A stretch of 6,915 nt of DNA, from contig JAVEZR010000028.1 in NCBI GenBank assembly GCA_034002865.1, forward strand, positions 1-6,915, written 5' to 3'. Under the pieces are notes generated by a model. The model was not told the DNA's origin. It did not search any database and saw only the letters and a program-made list of their open reading frames with translations. The position numbers and the translations under genes are program-made. Below are positions 5,333 to 6,915 of the stretch, one piece after another (within the stretch, counting starts at the first letter, position 1; each line of letters opens with the position of its first letter). The DNA comes from UBA5209 sp034002865. Its GTDB lineage: Bacteria; Patescibacteriota; Dojkabacteria; SC72.

Positions 5333-6915
5333 ATGAAATTACCAATTAGTAGTATAAAGGACTTTTCAGATATCTCAATAGAGCTAGATGGGCTACTACA
5401 TATCCTTGCAAGTAAGATAGGGGAAGTAGAGGGATACAGTGATTGGTCTGAGATATATAAAGGTCTATACATTGCACAAATCGTTTCTAAAGATGATCAC
5501 CCTGATGCAGATAAGCTAAGTGTATATAAAATTACAATAAAAGAGGGGGAAGATATACAGGTGGTAGCTGGAGATAAAACATTAGATATAGGAGATAAGG
5601 TTGTATATATTAAACCAGGAAATATTGTACCTCTAACATATAAAACCTCTGATGAATTTGTAATAAAGGCAGTTAAGATGAGGGGTATACTCTCTAATGG
5701 GATGCTGTGCTCAGAGAAAGAGTTAAACATTGGTGTAGACAATGCCAAGGTAATGAGATTAGATAGTGATGCTACTGTAGGCGATACATTTATAAAGTAC
5801 TTTGACTTTAATGATACAGTCATAGAGATAGAGAACAAAGCTTTAACAAACAGAGGAGACCTTTTCGGTATCTTAGGTTTAGTAAGAGAGATTACAGCAG
5901 CAAAGGGTGTACAGTTTCATTCTCCTGAATGGTATACAGATTACAAGATGCCAAGCATTGAGAAGGAAGATTTACTCTCGCTTAAAATAGATAACCAAGC
6001 ACACAACCTGTGTAGTAGATATATTGGTGTTGTAATGGATAACATTACTGTTAAAGAGTCTCCTGTATGGCTTAAATCTATTTTAATAAAATCTGGTATT
6101 CGCCCTATTAACAACATCGTAGATATAACCAACTATCTCTCTATCCTAGTAGGCCAACCTCTACACGCATTTGACTATGATAAAGTTCTAAATAAAGATC
6201 CTAAAAAAGAAGCACATATTACAATTAGATTAGCAAAAGCTGGAGAAAGTATACACACATTAGATAGTAACTTGGTAGAACTAAATAGCAATACCTTAGT
6301 TATCGCTGATAGTACAAATCCAATAGCTATTGCTGGTGTAATAGGTGGATTAGATACAGAGATAGATAGGAATACTAAAAGAGTAATACTTGAATGTGCT
6401 AACTTTGATAGATTTAATATTCGTAAAACCTCTATGTCTTTAGGTATAGTTACAGATGCTGTAACTAGATTTACTAAATCTCTTGACCCTAACCAATGTT
6501 TACCAACTTTAAAACATGCAATATCTTTAATAGAACAGATATGTGAAGGTAAGCTCTCTAGTGAGGTAGTTGATATATATCCAGAGATTTCTCTACCAAA
6601 GAAAGTTTCTCTCTCTATCTCAAGAGTAAATACACATCTAGGTGTCACTCTTTCAAAAGAGGAAGTAAGTACAATATTAAAGAATTTAGAATATACAGTA
6701 CATGAGAGTAAGAAGGAAGATGATTTCCTTACTGTAACTGCTCCTACATTTAGAACAGATATTACTATCCCAGAAGATATCCATGAGGATATTGGAAGAA
6801 TATATGGATATGAGAATATAGATCCGGTATTTCCCCAAAGAGATGTTAGGGCTACTAGAAGAAACAAAAATATCATACTAAAGAGTAAGATTAGAAGTAT
6901 ATTAAGTAACTCAGG
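5333..6915 (+). CDS. pheT: Phenylalanyl-tRNA synthetase beta subunit (PheRS beta), 3' truncated by window end
   Basis: The beta subunit partners PheS, edits mischarged tyrosine and binds tRNA. The frame from ATG 5333 stays open to the window edge, giving 527 whole codons, whereas the family is about 800; this is a window cut, not a mutation. Domains in order: an N-terminal segment MKLPISSIKDF ... IGEVEGY; then an EMAPII-like tRNA-binding domain (about 41-150), with HPDADKLSVYKI (56-67), VVAGDK and SNGMLCSEKEL (121-131). The B3/B4 editing domain (about 222-390) has IRPINNIVDITNYL (256-269), GQPLHAFD (274-281), IAIAGVIGG (331-339) and TDAVTRFTKSLDP (374-386). The B5 domain (about 424-495) has TAPTFRTDIT (469-478) and DIGRIYGYEN (486-495). 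The missing part should hold the catalytic-like core and the C-terminal anticodon-binding domain. It starts one base after the pheS TAA with no Shine-Dalgarno, so its translation is probably coupled to pheS. Confidence 0.96.
   Translation, partial: MKLPISSIKDFSDISIELDGLLHILASKIGEVEGYSDWSEIYKGLYIAQIVSKDDHPDADKLSVYKITIKEGEDIQVVAGDKTLDIGDKVVYIKPGNIVPLTYKTSDEFVIKAVKMRGILSNGMLCSEKELNIGVDNAKVMRLDSDATVGDTFIKYFDFNDTVIEIENKALTNRGDLFGILGLVREITAAKGVQFHSPEWYTDYKMPSIEKEDLLSLKIDNQAHNLCSRYIGVVMDNITVKESPVWLKSILIKSGIRPINNIVDITNYLSILVGQPLHAFDYDKVLNKDPKKEAHITIRLAKAGESIHTLDSNLVELNSNTLVIADSTNPIAIAGVIGGLDTEIDRNTKRVILECANFDRFNIRKTSMSLGIVTDAVTRFTKSLDPNQCLPTLKHAISLIEQICEGKLSSEVVDIYPEISLPKKVSLSISRVNTHLGVTLSKEEVSTILKNLEYTVHESKKEDDFLTVTAPTFRTDITIPEDIHEDIGRIYGYENIDPVFPQRDVRATRRNKNIILKSKIRSILSNS

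Noticed and set aside
5254..6132. Three shorter minus-strand open frames opposite the pheS end and the first half of pheT
   Set aside because: All are antisense to well-supported genes, have no start signals and give no recognisable protein.
6175..6876. Long minus-strand open frame (about 233 codons) opposite pheT
   Set aside because: It lies entirely antisense to conserved PheT domains. Its hydrophobic, Ser/Ile/Leu-rich translation is what antisense of AT-rich, Asp/Glu/Arg-rich coding gives, and it matches no family I know.
1..6915. Alternative genetic code (TGA as Gly or Trp), as in some CPR lineages
   Set aside because: Recognised genes have no in-frame TGA, Trp is TGG and Gly uses GGN, so the standard bacterial code explains everything seen.

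Overview
This AT-rich window is a plus-strand bacterial housekeeping segment built around the classic translation cluster thrS-infC-rpmI-rplT-pheS-pheT. It encodes threonyl-tRNA synthetase, initiation factor IF-3, ribosomal proteins L35 and L20, and both subunits of phenylalanyl-tRNA synthetase. Upstream lie rsmD (16S rRNA guanine-N2 methyltransferase) and the 3' end of a surface-type gene with a fibronectin-III-like domain. Arginine is written mostly with AGA, genes are tightly packed, no start has a recognisable Shine-Dalgarno sequence, and ThrRS lacks its usual N-terminal TGS domain. I infer a streamlined, AT-rich lineage, possibly Patescibacteria/CPR (for example a Dojkabacteria- or Microgenomates-like group). 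That placement is a guess that needs phylogeny. The genetic code looks standard: no in-frame TGA interrupts any gene and Trp is written TGG.

Layout. Positions 1-413 hold the C-terminal end of an FnIII-like protein ending in a double TAG. After a 15-base gap comes rsmD (429-1160), with an unusual charged N-terminal extension. A 166-base gap (1161-1326) follows. It contains a weak hairpin, a TATACT promoter-like hexamer and two overlapping short open frames of unknown status. thrS (1327-3084), infC (3113-3700), rpmI (3633-3851) and rplT (3856-4194) form one compact block. infC and rpmI overlap by 68 bases in different frames. A strong intrinsic terminator at 4218-4244 closes this block. A second promoter-like TATACT lies before pheS (4303-5331). 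pheT starts one base after the pheS stop, at 5333, and runs off the window end with about 527 codons present and its C-terminal part missing.

Function. All recognisable genes except the first serve translation. RsmD modifies the small-subunit rRNA, IF-3 controls initiation and subunit dissociation, L35 and L20 build the large subunit, and ThrRS and PheRS charge tRNAs. I found no mobile element, CRISPR array, tRNA, rRNA or defence system, and no new multi-gene system. The items worth a second look are small: the infC/rpmI overlap, the absence of SD sequences, the preference for TAG stops in an AT-rich sequence, the TGS-less ThrRS with an open frame ahead of it, and the Thr-rich mini-ORF over a hairpin in the thrS leader.
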